From: Actimicrobium sp047621345
GTDB lineage: Bacteria; Pseudomonadota; Gammaproteobacteria; Burkholderiales; Burkholderiaceae_D
Assembly (NCBI GenBank): GCA_047621345.1
Contig: JBLHLW010000017.1
Coordinates: forward strand, 1-64,000
Direction of reading: 5' to 3'
DNA length: 64,000 bases
Under the pieces are notes generated by a model. The model searched no databases. It was not told the DNA's origin and was given only the letters and a program-made list of their open reading frames with translations. Below, one piece after another: positions 27,483-35,585 of the stretch; the stretch's first letter is position 1, and each line of letters starts with the position of its first letter. Made by a program: the position numbers and the translations under genes.

Positions 27483-29441
27483 TCAGGAGATCGTGATCTT
27501 CACACCTTTGACGGTGGTCAGTCCACGGGTGTCGATTACTTTCAAGACGGTCTCATACGTGCCGGCTTTAGTGAAAGTGTGCGAGGCTGCTGCACCTGCG
27601 ACAACGGGAGTGGCATCACCAAAGTTCCACTGATACGACGTGACTTTGCCATCAGTTGTCGGCACCGTTGTGCTGGCATCAAACTTGATGGCAAACGGAC
27701 CCTTGCCAGTAACCGCCGATGCCACGATTGCGGGTGCTGTTGCCGTCATGATGGGCAAGGCGCTGGTGCCACTGATGGAGTACTCGCCAAGGTTGCCGTA
27801 GTTGGTATAACCCGTTGTGAGGGGATTGCCGCGTGCGGCGCCGCTGACTCTCAGGTAGTAAGTCCCTTCGGCCGTGAGAGTGGCACTGATCGTTTTGGCG
27901 AGTGTGGTGGCGGTTGTGCTGCTCGTTGCCAGTACCTTGCCGTTGACATCGAGTAGTTGCAGTGCGATGTCGAGTGTGCCGCCCAGTAGCGCGCCGCCTA
28001 CCTTCAGATTGAGTGGGCCGGCACCGGCCACAAAGCTGAACATGTCAACATCACCAGTCTTTTCAATACGACCAAGACTGGACAGATTGTTAAGGCCGTT
28101 GGCGCTTTTGGCGATCAGTGCATCAGCAAACGGAATCGTGTCGCCGTGGTCATCGGCGCGTTGGCTCAAACCGCGCGCAAGCATGACCGCATAGGCATCC
28201 TGCTTGTTGTTGGCGTCGGCATACTCGCCCTTCGACCATTGAGGCAGATTTTTGTAATAGCCGACACCCATGATCGGTGCCCAGCCGGTTTCGCCACTAC
28301 CCTGGCCAGTGTAATACGCCGTTGAGGGCAACTTACCCTGATGGCCCAGACCCAGCGTGTGGCCAAGCTCATGCGAGACGCAATCCGCGATATATTTTTC
28401 GCCATAAGCCAGATTGTTCGGGAAGCAAAATGCCGGGGCGGCGCCTGGAGCAAACTTGCTAAACGAGTTCAGGTAGGCATATCCGCCTGCCGAAATGGTT
28501 TTCGGTGTGATCAGGATGGTTGCGCCTATCTTGCCGACAGGGTCTGTAGGCGCTTCGGTGGTGATATCAACGTCAAATGCGGCATACGCTGCCGCTACGC
28601 GCAAGTAGACTTTCTGGATCAACAGGCGTTCGGCATTGCTAAAGGTCGCTGGTGCCTTGTCCGTATCGAAGGCGGGATAGCTGCCTTGACCAGTAAAGTT
28701 CAGGTAAAGCACGCGGGTTGAATCCGGTTTGGTATGCAGTTTGAATGTCTGCTCGAATGGGAACGGGCTGGCACCGCCGCTGGTCGCGACAGACGCTGTG
28801 ACCGCGGCCGTTGCCATTGTGGTGCCATCGGCAGCATCAGGAAGGGCGGTTTCTTCGTCGATGTGAAGAACGCGACCCTTGGTGTCGACATGTACACTCT
28901 TGTCGGACAACAGCAATTGACGGAATTCGGTGTTGCTCATGCCATACCATTTGGCGACAGCATCAAAGTTGCCCCCGAGCTGCGCAATCGCGTTTTGACC
29001 CGATGTCATGGCGTCGAGCTGGATGCGAGCAAACGGCGCGTTGTCGGTGCTGCCTGAGGCATTTACCGGGACAAAGTCAGCGCGCATTTCAATCTGCGTC
29101 ATCATCGCTGGCGTCAAGCGCGATTCGGCGTGGGCTGCGTGACCGGCATCTGTCATGGCAACTGCGAGGTGATTTGGAGCGCTGTTGTCGATGCGGGTAG
29201 GGCTATTGCCGGCGGTAACCAGCTCAACTTGCGCCATCAACATCGGATTGGCTGCCCATGGACTGGAGCTTGTTTTTGCTGAACTGGTGGCGGTTGCCAG
29301 TGCGACTGGTGCTGCACTTTGTTCTTGAGTGATGTCGCTGGCAGTGATCGCGGCATAGACGCCGAGTCCGCCGAAAGCCAGAGCGATGGTGGTGACGATG
29401 GCTGTGTAAGCAGGCTTTTTACTGGTGGTTGGTGATGTCAT
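27483..29441 (-). CDS. Secreted or membrane-anchored metzincin metalloprotease with PPC and PKD domains
   Basis: The 652-aa product has an N-terminal hydrophobic segment (about residues 11-34) that can be a signal peptide or anchor. A metzincin-type zinc site HELGHTLGLGH (His357, Glu358, His361, His367) follows, preceded by a roughly 200-residue region that may be a propeptide. Residues about 440-555 resemble a bacterial pre-peptidase C-terminal (PPC) domain, and about 570-652 a PKD domain with YQWNFGDATP and VVAGAAASHTFTKAGTYETV. The substrate is unknown. An AAAGGGG ribosome site lies eight bases before the ATG but can be paired in a 9-bp stem downstream of a c-di-GMP aptamer. Family and fold are clear; the exact peptidase family (M12-like, M10-like or M66-like) is not. 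Confidence 0.88.
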   Translation of the reverse strand: MTSPTTSKKPAYTAIVTTIALAFGGLGVYAAITASDITQEQSAAPVALATATSSAKTSSSPWAANPMLMAQVELVTAGNSPTRIDNSAPNHLAVAMTDAGHAAHAESRLTPAMMTQIEMRADFVPVNASGSTDNAPFARIQLDAMTSGQNAIAQLGGNFDAVAKWYGMSNTEFRQLLLSDKSVHVDTKGRVLHIDEETALPDAADGTTMATAAVTASVATSGGASPFPFEQTFKLHTKPDSTRVLYLNFTGQGSYPAFDTDKAPATFSNAERLLIQKVYLRVAAAYAAFDVDITTEAPTDPVGKIGATILITPKTISAGGYAYLNSFSKFAPGAAPAFCFPNNLAYGEKYIADCVSHELGHTLGLGHQGKLPSTAYYTGQGSGETGWAPIMGVGYYKNLPQWSKGEYADANNKQDAYAVMLARGLSQRADDHGDTIPFADALIAKSANGLNNLSSLGRIEKTGDVDMFSFVAGAGPLNLKVGGALLGGTLDIALQLLDVNGKVLATSSTTATTLAKTISATLTAEGTYYLRVSGAARGNPLTTGYTNYGNLGEYSISGTSALPIMTATAPAIVASAVTGKGPFAIKFDASTTVPTTDGKVTSYQWNFGDATPVVAGAAASHTFTKAGTYETVLKVIDTRGLTTVKGVKITIS

Positions 29442-29448
29442 GGTAGTA

Positions 29449-29481
29449 CCCCTTTGTTATGTCGATGAGTCGAACAAAGGG
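29449..29481 (-). promoter_or_regulatory. Shine-Dalgarno-sequestering hairpin (riboswitch expression platform)
   Basis: On the minus strand CCCTTTGTT (29481-29473) pairs perfectly with AACAAAGGG (29458-29450) around a 14-nt loop. The 3' arm contains the AAAGGGG ribosome-binding site of the metalloprotease gene. A second hairpin between this stem and the aptamer (CAGCAAGA...TCTTGCTG, 29527-29490, with an inner CCAGC/GCTGG) could compete with the aptamer or with this stem. This fits translational control. Confidence 0.72.
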
Positions 29482-29525
29482 CTTACGCGGTCAGCAAGAA
29501 AGCCAGCTTTTGCTGGAATAGTCTT

Positions 29526-29610
29526 GCTGGCAACCCCGCTACCGTGATCCGTGAAGACCGTAGGCCGGAGGCTTTGCGTCCTTGCTTTTCAACAAGTTTG
29601 CCCAGACGTA
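29526..29610 (-). promoter_or_regulatory. Cyclic-di-GMP-I (GEMM-I) riboswitch aptamer
   Basis: On the minus strand the GEMM-I core is readable in order: GGGCAAAC, a 6-bp stem CTTGTT-GAAA-AGCAAG closed by the conserved GAAA tetraloop, GGACGCAAAGCCTCCGGCCT, a second variable stem, and ACGGTAGCGGGGTTGCC closing the outer stem with the first element. The aptamer sits 85 nt before the ATG of the secreted metalloprotease and points toward it. Boundaries are approximate. Confidence 0.9.
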
Positions 29611-29732
29611 ATAATCTCTCTTGCTCAAAAGCAAGTCAAGCGAAATTTGGTGAATTTGTTTCGATTGTGGATAAGTTTTTTAGGTCGACAAAACAGGGAG
29701 GGGTGGTTGACCACTCGTCGTGGTCGAATTGA

Positions 29733-30119
29733 TTACGCGGTGCGCTGGATTAATTCAATCTTGTAGCCGTCCGGATCTTCGACAAAGGCGATCACGGTGG
29801 TGCCACCCTTGACCGGACCGGCTTCGCGAACAACTTTGCCACCGGCTGCGCGGATGCTGATGCAAGCCTGTGCAACATCGGGGATGCCGATCGCAATATG
29901 GCCGTAAGCAGTGCCAATGTCGTAACTGGTGGTGTCATAGTTCCAGGTCAGTTCCAGTTCTGCATGGTCAGGATTCGTGCCATAACCGACAAAGGCCAGC
30001 GTATATTTTTGCGATGGATTGTCACTGGTACGGAGCAGCTTCATGCCAAGTACGGTGGTGTAGAAATTGATCGATCGTTGCAGGTTGCCGACGCGCAGCA
30101 TGGTGTGTAATAAACGCAT
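29733..30119 (-). CDS. gloA: Lactoylglutathione lyase (glyoxalase I)
   Basis: GloA converts the methylglyoxal-glutathione hemithioacetal to S-lactoylglutathione. The 128-aa product has metal ligands His5, Glu56, His74 and Glu122 at the same numbers as the E. coli enzyme, and the signature AFVEDPDGYKIELIQ. GGAG precedes the ATG. It is the last gene of the corC-to-gloA run on the minus strand, 69 bp after the YgjP-like gene. Confidence 0.96.
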   Translation of the reverse strand: MRLLHTMLRVGNLQRSINFYTTVLGMKLLRTSDNPSQKYTLAFVGYGTNPDHAELELTWNYDTTSYDIGTAYGHIAIGIPDVAQACISIRAAGGKVVREAGPVKGGTTVIAFVEDPDGYKIELIQRTA

Positions 30120-30188
30120 GGAGTTCTCCAGAGAAAATTGGGGTGATGTGGGGCCGTCTGCATCGGTGATACCAACGACAAGAAAAAT

Positions 30189-30980
30189 TCAGCAGGGCGG
30201 CAAGGTCGCCGGTGCCTGCTGGCGCAGCATTTTGCGCGCCGCTTCGAACTCCGGGAAAATCGATTGCACGGTGGCCCAGAATTGCGGGCCGTGGTTCATC
30301 TCGCGCAGGTGCGAGAGTTCATGCGCGACCACGTAGTCAATGAGCGGCAGCGAAAAATGGATCAGACGCCAGTTTAACCGGATACGCCCGTCGGCCGTGC
30401 ACGAGCCCCATTGCCGGGTCGCCGAGGACAGTGCGTACGAGCGATAGCTGACACCGAGTCGCGCCGCATAGAGCGGCAATCGTTCACCGAACACGCGGCG
30501 CGCTTCGACCTGCAACCAGGCTTGAACGCGATCTTTGAGTTGCTGTTCGGTGCTGTCGGCCGGCAGGCAGACGACCAACTCCTTGGCAGCGTCGTCAAGG
30601 CGGATCACTTTGTCTTGCAGCGCGCGCAGGCGCAGTGTCAGCGGACTACCGAGATAGGACAGCGTTGCGCCATCGATCCATTGCATGGCTGCTGGTCGCG
30701 CACGAGCGACGCGCTCGCGTCGTTCGGCCAGCTTGGTCAATATCCAGTGTTGTTTCTCGCGGATCGCTTGGTCAATCTCACCGACGGTAATCCAGCGCGG
30801 GGCGGTGACGCGCAAGCCGTGGTCATCAATGAGGAAGCCGATACTACGACGGTTCGAGCGCTTGAGGGTGAATTCAAGAATATGGTTGCCGACGTGCAGG
30901 CGACGCTTCGGCAGTGCGGCCGTCGCCTCGAGGGTCGGTGTGAGTTCCGCTGCGAACAGGTTCAGTTGTGGCTCTGGCAT
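30189..30980 (-). CDS. YgjP-like SprT-fold metal-dependent hydrolase (DUF45/M48-like)
   Basis: The 263-aa product (ATG 30980) carries a C-terminal gluzincin-like motif VVAHELSHLREMNHGPQFW near residue 215, preceded by RQWGSC and GRIRLNWRLI, which define the YgjP/WLM-like family. E. coli YgjP has been linked to UTP hydrolysis, but proteolysis is also proposed for the fold. The open frame extends to 31082 and overlaps plsC, so an upstream non-ATG start is possible. Confidence 0.83.
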   Translation of the reverse strand: MPEPQLNLFAAELTPTLEATAALPKRRLHVGNHILEFTLKRSNRRSIGFLIDDHGLRVTAPRWITVGEIDQAIREKQHWILTKLAERRERVARARPAAMQWIDGATLSYLGSPLTLRLRALQDKVIRLDDAAKELVVCLPADSTEQQLKDRVQAWLQVEARRVFGERLPLYAARLGVSYRSYALSSATRQWGSCTADGRIRLNWRLIHFSLPLIDYVVAHELSHLREMNHGPQFWATVQSIFPEFEAARKMLRQQAPATLPPC

Positions 30981-31035
30981 GGCCGCTGGGGTCGGTTGGA
31001 GGATCAAGTCCGCAGTGGACGTTCGGTGAGAGGGC

Positions 31036-31788
31036 TTATTTCTTGATGAAAGGCGTCTTGTATATCGACGGCGAGATGACACGCATTTCAGACTCTATCC
31101 AGTTTTCGACCGCCTGCATCAGTTCGGTCGGGGTCTTGCCCTCGGGGGAAATCGGTGCTCCGATCGAGACCGTGATCAGTCCCGGTTTCTTGATAAAGGA
31201 ATTTTTCGGCCAGCATTGTCCCGAGTTGACTGCGATCGGTACGACGACTGTGCCGGTTTCGATCGCCAGGCGCGAACCGCCGCCCTTGTATTTGCCTTGG
31301 CTACCGACTTCGGTACGGGTGCCTTCCGGGAACATGATGACCCACTGTCCGTCAGCCAGTCGCTGTCGACCTTGCACCACGACCTGCGCAAACGCATCGC
31401 GGCCGTTGCTGCGGTCGATGGGAATCATGCGCAGCAGCGCCAGCGCCCAGCCAAAGAAGGGCACGTACAGGAGTTCTTTTTTGAGCACAAAAATCAACGG
31501 ACGCGGCATGTCGGCCAACAGGAAAATCGTTTCCCACGCTGACTGGTGCTTGCACAGCAGGATTACTGGCGCATCGGGTAAATTGGCGCGGCCACGGACC
31601 TCATAACGGATGCCACAGACGACCTTGGCCAGCCAGATGACGAACACGTTCCAGCGCGACGTAATGAAATAGCGTGCACGGTAAGGCAAGGGCAAGGCAA
31701 TAAAGCAGATGCAGGCCCATGGGATCGTGACAAGGATCTGCACGACAAGAAACACCAGGGACCGCAACAGCAAAATGAAACGCGACAT
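31036..31788 (-). CDS. plsC: 1-acyl-sn-glycerol-3-phosphate acyltransferase
   Basis: PlsC acylates lysophosphatidic acid to phosphatidic acid in the inner membrane. The 250-aa product has an N-terminal hydrophobic segment (about 5-35), a catalytic box in the variant form LLCKHQSAWETIFL instead of NHX4D, and the substrate-binding FPEGTRTEVGSQGKYKGG. The KHQSAWE variant is usual in betaproteobacteria. It lies 27 bp downstream of gmhB. Confidence 0.92.
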   Translation of the reverse strand: MSRFILLLRSLVFLVVQILVTIPWACICFIALPLPYRARYFITSRWNVFVIWLAKVVCGIRYEVRGRANLPDAPVILLCKHQSAWETIFLLADMPRPLIFVLKKELLYVPFFGWALALLRMIPIDRSNGRDAFAQVVVQGRQRLADGQWVIMFPEGTRTEVGSQGKYKGGGSRLAIETGTVVVPIAVNSGQCWPKNSFIKKPGLITVSIGAPISPEGKTPTELMQAVENWIESEMRVISPSIYKTPFIKK

Positions 31789-31815
31789 CGAAACTCCGAA
31801 AAATGAAAGGGTGAA

Positions 31816-32376
31816 TCAGGCTGGCAGGAGCAAGTGGTCTACCGCCGCCGACAGGTTGTCAAAGACGATGGTGCCCGGCGGTAAGCCGCCTTTGGCTTCC
31901 GTGATTCGTCCTTTTCCGGTACGTACCAGATAAGGTACGCAGCCGACGACAAACCCGGACTGCAAATCGCGCAGCGAATCACCGATGCTAGGCACACCTT
32001 TCAGATCGACACCATAACGCAAGGCGATTTCATGGAGCAGGCCCGGTTTCGGTTTGCGGCAATCGCAATTGTCATCGGCGGCGTGCGGACAAAAGAAGAC
32101 CGCGTCGATATCGGCGCCCGCAAGCTGCGCAGCGGCATGCATTTTTTGATGGATGGCGTTGAGCGTGGGCATGTTGAATAACCCGCGCGCGAGTCCCGAT
32201 TGATTGGTCGCGACCACAACGCGGTAGTCGGCCTGATTCAGGCGCGCGATCGCTTCCATCGAGCCCGGCAGCGGTATCCATTCGGCGGCCGATTTGATGA
32301 AGGCGTCCGAGTCCTGGTTGATCACGCCATCGCGGTCGAGGATGATCAGTTTGATGGGTGGCGTGCGATCGGTCAT
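31816..32376 (-). CDS. gmhB: D-glycero-beta-D-manno-heptose 1,7-bisphosphate 7-phosphatase
   Basis: GmhB removes the 7-phosphate in ADP-heptose synthesis for the LPS inner core. The 186-aa HAD-family product has LDRDGVINQDSD near residue 13, VATNQSGLARG near 55, the zinc loop CPHAADDNCDCRKPKPG near 92, and GDSLRDLQ near 135. The start overlaps the glyS stop (ATGA), indicating coupling. It would also supply heptose for glycosylation by the broken heptosyltransferase at 10-11 kb, though the link is only inferential. Confidence 0.94.
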   Translation of the reverse strand: MTDRTPPIKLIILDRDGVINQDSDAFIKSAAEWIPLPGSMEAIARLNQADYRVVVATNQSGLARGLFNMPTLNAIHQKMHAAAQLAGADIDAVFFCPHAADDNCDCRKPKPGLLHEIALRYGVDLKGVPSIGDSLRDLQSGFVVGCVPYLVRTGKGRITEAKGGLPPGTIVFDNLSAAVDHLLLPA

Positions 32377-34469
32377 GTGGCCAGCTTCGAGATGTCGGCA
32401 ACCCGGTTCATCATGGCGTGCAGTTGTGACAGCAACGCAATCCGGTTAGTGCGCAGTTGTTCGTCTTCGTCCATCACCATCACATCCTTGAAGAAGGCAT
32501 CGACGTTTTGGCTGAGTTGGGCCAGCGATAGTAAGGTTCCGCTAAAGTCGCCTTTGGCGAAGGCTGCATCGACATGAGGTTGCAGCATGATCATCGCACC
32601 GTACAGTGATTCTTCGGCGAGTTCGCGCAGTCGTCCACTGTGCACCGGTCCGGGCAGTCCTGCGGTCTTTTTCAGGATGTTAGTGATGCGCTTGTTGGCA
32701 GCTGCCAGCGACTCCGCTTCGGGCAATGCCGCAAAGGCGTGGACGGCATCAAGGCGGTCGATGATGTTGTCGAGCACATCCGGTTGCTGCGCAATGACGG
32801 CCTCGATTTCATTGACCGTGAAGCCGCGTTCGCGCAACAGGCCGCGCAATCGGTCAAACAGGAAGGCGAGTAATTCAGGGCCGGGCGGCGTGAACGCAGC
32901 ATTGTCCGCAAACAGGGCGGCGGTGTCCGCCAGCACGGTTGACAGCGACAGCGGCAAGCGCTTTTCGATCAGCATGCGCAACACGCCCAAGGCATGGCGG
33001 CGCAAGGCGAACGGATCCTTGTCGCCGGTCGGTTGCAGGCCAATGCCCCAGATGCCGACCAGCGTTTCGAGCTTGTCGGCCAGCGCCACGGCGGTGCCGG
33101 TGGTGCTGGCTGGCAGCGTGTCGCCGGCGAAGCGCGGCTGGTAGTGCTCGGAAATCGCTTGCGCTACATCCGCCGGTTCGCCGTCATGGTGGGCGTAATA
33201 CGTGCCCATGATGCCTTGCAGCTCGGGAAATTCGCCGACCATGTCAGTGATCAGGTCGGTTTTGGCCAACAACGCAGCGCGTTCGGCTAATGCGACGTCG
33301 GTGCCGCAGGCCAGCGCCAGTTTGCCCGCCAGCGTCGTCACGCGCGCGGTCCGTTGCGCCTGGGTGCCGAGCTTGTTGTGATAGACGATGCTAGCCAGTC
33401 CTGGCAGACGCTCGGCCAGCGTTTTTTTCTTGTCTTGCTCGAAAAAGAACTTGGCGTCCGACAGGCGCGGGCGGACCACGCGTTCGTTGCCGCCGATGAT
33501 GTGTTGCGGGTCATCCGTGGCGATATTCGAGACGAGCAGGAAGCGCGAACGCAGCTTGCCGTGGTCATCGGTCAGGGCAAAATATTTTTGGTTGGTCTGC
33601 ATCGTCAGGATCAGGCATTCCTGAGGCACAGCCAGAAACGCTTCTTCAAAATGACAGGCATAGACGACCGGCCATTCGACCAGTGCCGATACTTCATCGA
33701 GCAGCGCTTCCGGCATCAACACCTGGTCAGTACCCGCCGCAGCCAGCAAGGCAGCACGGATGTTTTCTTTGCGCACGCTTGGGCTGGCGATGACCTTGCC
33801 CTGTAACTCAAGAATGCTGGCGTAACTATCGGCATCGCTGATGCGCAGTTCGCCTTCGGACAGGAAGCGGTGGCCCAGCGTGATCCGGCCGGCCTTCAGT
33901 CCCAGTAGCGAGACCGGTACCAGTTCATCACCAAACAGTGCGATGAGCTTGTGCACCGGCCGCACGAATTGCACGGTACTGCCGTCAGGACGCTGGTAGC
34001 TCATCAGCTTCGGGATGGGCAACTTGGAAACGGCACCTTCAAGCACGCTTTGCAGTGCGTCACGCAACGAGGTGCCGTCGGCGCTGTAATTGTAGAAAAA
34101 ACTGTCGGCCTTGCCATCAGCGGCGCGTTCGAGATCGGCCAGCGTTGGCGTCGCACCGGGAATGGCGAGTGCCATGGCGGCCAGTTTTTTCAACAGTGGT
34201 GCGCTCGGATTGCCATCGGCATCGAGCGCCACCGACACGGGCAATACCTTGTCGCGCATTGTTTTGGTCGGCGAGATCGAGCGCACTTGCGTGATGGTGA
34301 CGGCGAGTCGACGCGGCGACGCGAACGTGGTGGTGATCGCCCCGGCATCGAGGAGATCGCGCGAGGTGAGTCCGGCGGCGACGCCGTTTGCAAAAGCTTC
34401 ACCCAGTTTGGCAAGCGCCTTTGGCGGCAATTCTTCGGTAAGCAGTTCGACCAGCAGCGTTTGATTCAT
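32373..34469 (-). CDS. glyS: Glycyl-tRNA synthetase beta subunit
   Basis: GlyS is the large subunit of the alpha2beta2 bacterial glycyl-tRNA synthetase, with the tRNA-binding regions. The ATG at 34469 gives 698 aa starting MNQTLLVELLTEELPPKAL, the conserved N terminus; the longer frame begins 15 residues earlier. The C-terminal anticodon-binding region (about 580-698) is complete. It follows glyQ by 63 bp. Confidence 0.96.
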   Translation of the reverse strand: MNQTLLVELLTEELPPKALAKLGEAFANGVAAGLTSRDLLDAGAITTTFASPRRLAVTITQVRSISPTKTMRDKVLPVSVALDADGNPSAPLLKKLAAMALAIPGATPTLADLERAADGKADSFFYNYSADGTSLRDALQSVLEGAVSKLPIPKLMSYQRPDGSTVQFVRPVHKLIALFGDELVPVSLLGLKAGRITLGHRFLSEGELRISDADSYASILELQGKVIASPSVRKENIRAALLAAAGTDQVLMPEALLDEVSALVEWPVVYACHFEEAFLAVPQECLILTMQTNQKYFALTDDHGKLRSRFLLVSNIATDDPQHIIGGNERVVRPRLSDAKFFFEQDKKKTLAERLPGLASIVYHNKLGTQAQRTARVTTLAGKLALACGTDVALAERAALLAKTDLITDMVGEFPELQGIMGTYYAHHDGEPADVAQAISEHYQPRFAGDTLPASTTGTAVALADKLETLVGIWGIGLQPTGDKDPFALRRHALGVLRMLIEKRLPLSLSTVLADTAALFADNAAFTPPGPELLAFLFDRLRGLLRERGFTVNEIEAVIAQQPDVLDNIIDRLDAVHAFAALPEAESLAAANKRITNILKKTAGLPGPVHSGRLRELAEESLYGAMIMLQPHVDAAFAKGDFSGTLLSLAQLSQNVDAFFKDVMVMDEDEQLRTNRIALLSQLHAMMNRVADISKLAT

Positions 34470-34532
34470 GGTTGGGCAGTCATTTTCGAAGCATCTGCCA
34501 ACGAGTGGCAGCATAAATTAGAGGGACGTCAT

Positions 34533-35465
34533 TCAGGCGGGCTGTTTGGCTTCGATCGGACCATCGCACATCGGAAAGCCAAGCTGCTCACGCGATGCCA
34601 GATAAGCGTGTGCAACCCCGCGCGACAGAGTACGAATGCGGCCGATATAAGCGGCCCGCTCGGTCACTGAAATCGCCCCGCGCGCGTCGAGCATGTTGAA
34701 GCTGTGGGCGGCCTTGAGGATCATTTCGTAGGCGGGCAATGTCAGTGGAATTTCCATCAGACGTTTGGCTTCAGCCTCGAAACTGGTGAATTGCGAGAAC
34801 AGGAATTCGGTATTGGCGTGTTCAAAGTTGTAGGTGGATTGCTCGACCTCGTTTTGATGGAACACGTCGCCATAGGTCAGCTTGCGCGTGACGCCATTGG
34901 TGGTCGCCTCGGTCCAGACCAGGTCATAGACATTTTCAACGCCTTGCAGATACATCGCCAGCCGCTCGATCCCGTAGGTAATTTCGCCTAGCACCGGCTT
35001 GCAGTCGAGTCCGCCGACTTGCTGAAAATACGTGAACTGGGTGACTTCCATGCCATTGAGCCAGACTTCCCAGCCCAGACCCCAGGCACCGAGTGTCGGA
35101 TTTTCCCAATCGTCTTCGACGAAGCGCACGTCATTTTGCTTGAGGTCGAGTCCGAGTGCTTCTAGCGAGCCAAGGTACAGGTCGAGGATATTTTCCGGCG
35201 CTGGCTTGAGCACCACCTGATACTGGTAATAGTGCTGCATCCGGTTCGGGTTTTCACCATAGCGGCCATCTTTGGGGCGGCGCGATGGCTGAACATAGGC
35301 GGCGCGCCACGGCTCGGGACCGATTGCACGCAAAAAGGTGGCTGTGTGCGACGTACCGGCACCGACTTCCATGTCGTACGGTTGCAGTAACGCACAACCC
35401 TGGGCGGCCCAGTATTCTTGTAGTTTGAGGATAACTTGTTGGAATGTGAGCATCTTGGTTCGCAT
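34533..35465 (-). CDS. glyQ: Glycyl-tRNA synthetase alpha subunit
   Basis: GlyQ holds the catalytic class II synthetase core. Up to 310 aa, with LQPYDMEVGAGTSHTATFLR, GPEPWRAAYVQPSRRPKDGR, EVWLNGMEVTQFTYFQQVGG and GEITYGIERLAMYLQG. Two in-frame ATGs exist: 35465 (MRTKMLTFQQ) and 35453 (MLTFQQ). The second gives the usual family N terminus. A perfect 12-bp tandem duplication created both, so their upstream contexts are identical. Confidence 0.96.
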   Translation of the reverse strand: MRTKMLTFQQVILKLQEYWAAQGCALLQPYDMEVGAGTSHTATFLRAIGPEPWRAAYVQPSRRPKDGRYGENPNRMQHYYQYQVVLKPAPENILDLYLGSLEALGLDLKQNDVRFVEDDWENPTLGAWGLGWEVWLNGMEVTQFTYFQQVGGLDCKPVLGEITYGIERLAMYLQGVENVYDLVWTEATTNGVTRKLTYGDVFHQNEVEQSTYNFEHANTEFLFSQFTSFEAEAKRLMEIPLTLPAYEMILKAAHSFNMLDARGAISVTERAAYIGRIRTLSRGVAHAYLASREQLGFPMCDGPIEAKQPA

Positions 35466-35474
35466 CTTGGTTCG
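35451..35474. repeat. 12-bp tandem duplication at the glyQ start codon
   Basis: CATCTTGGTTCG occurs twice in direct succession (35451-35462 and 35463-35474). On the minus strand it duplicates CGAACCAAGATG, so the ATG and its nine upstream bases are both doubled in frame. Confidence 0.95.
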
Positions 35475-35585
35475 GGTTGCAGCGGAAGAAAAAATGGCGC
35501 TCGATCGGAATAGCTCGTCGCAAAGAGGCAGATTCTAGCATTGCCAGTGGCGCTGCGGCCCCGCAATGCGTCACTCCAGCAGGCT

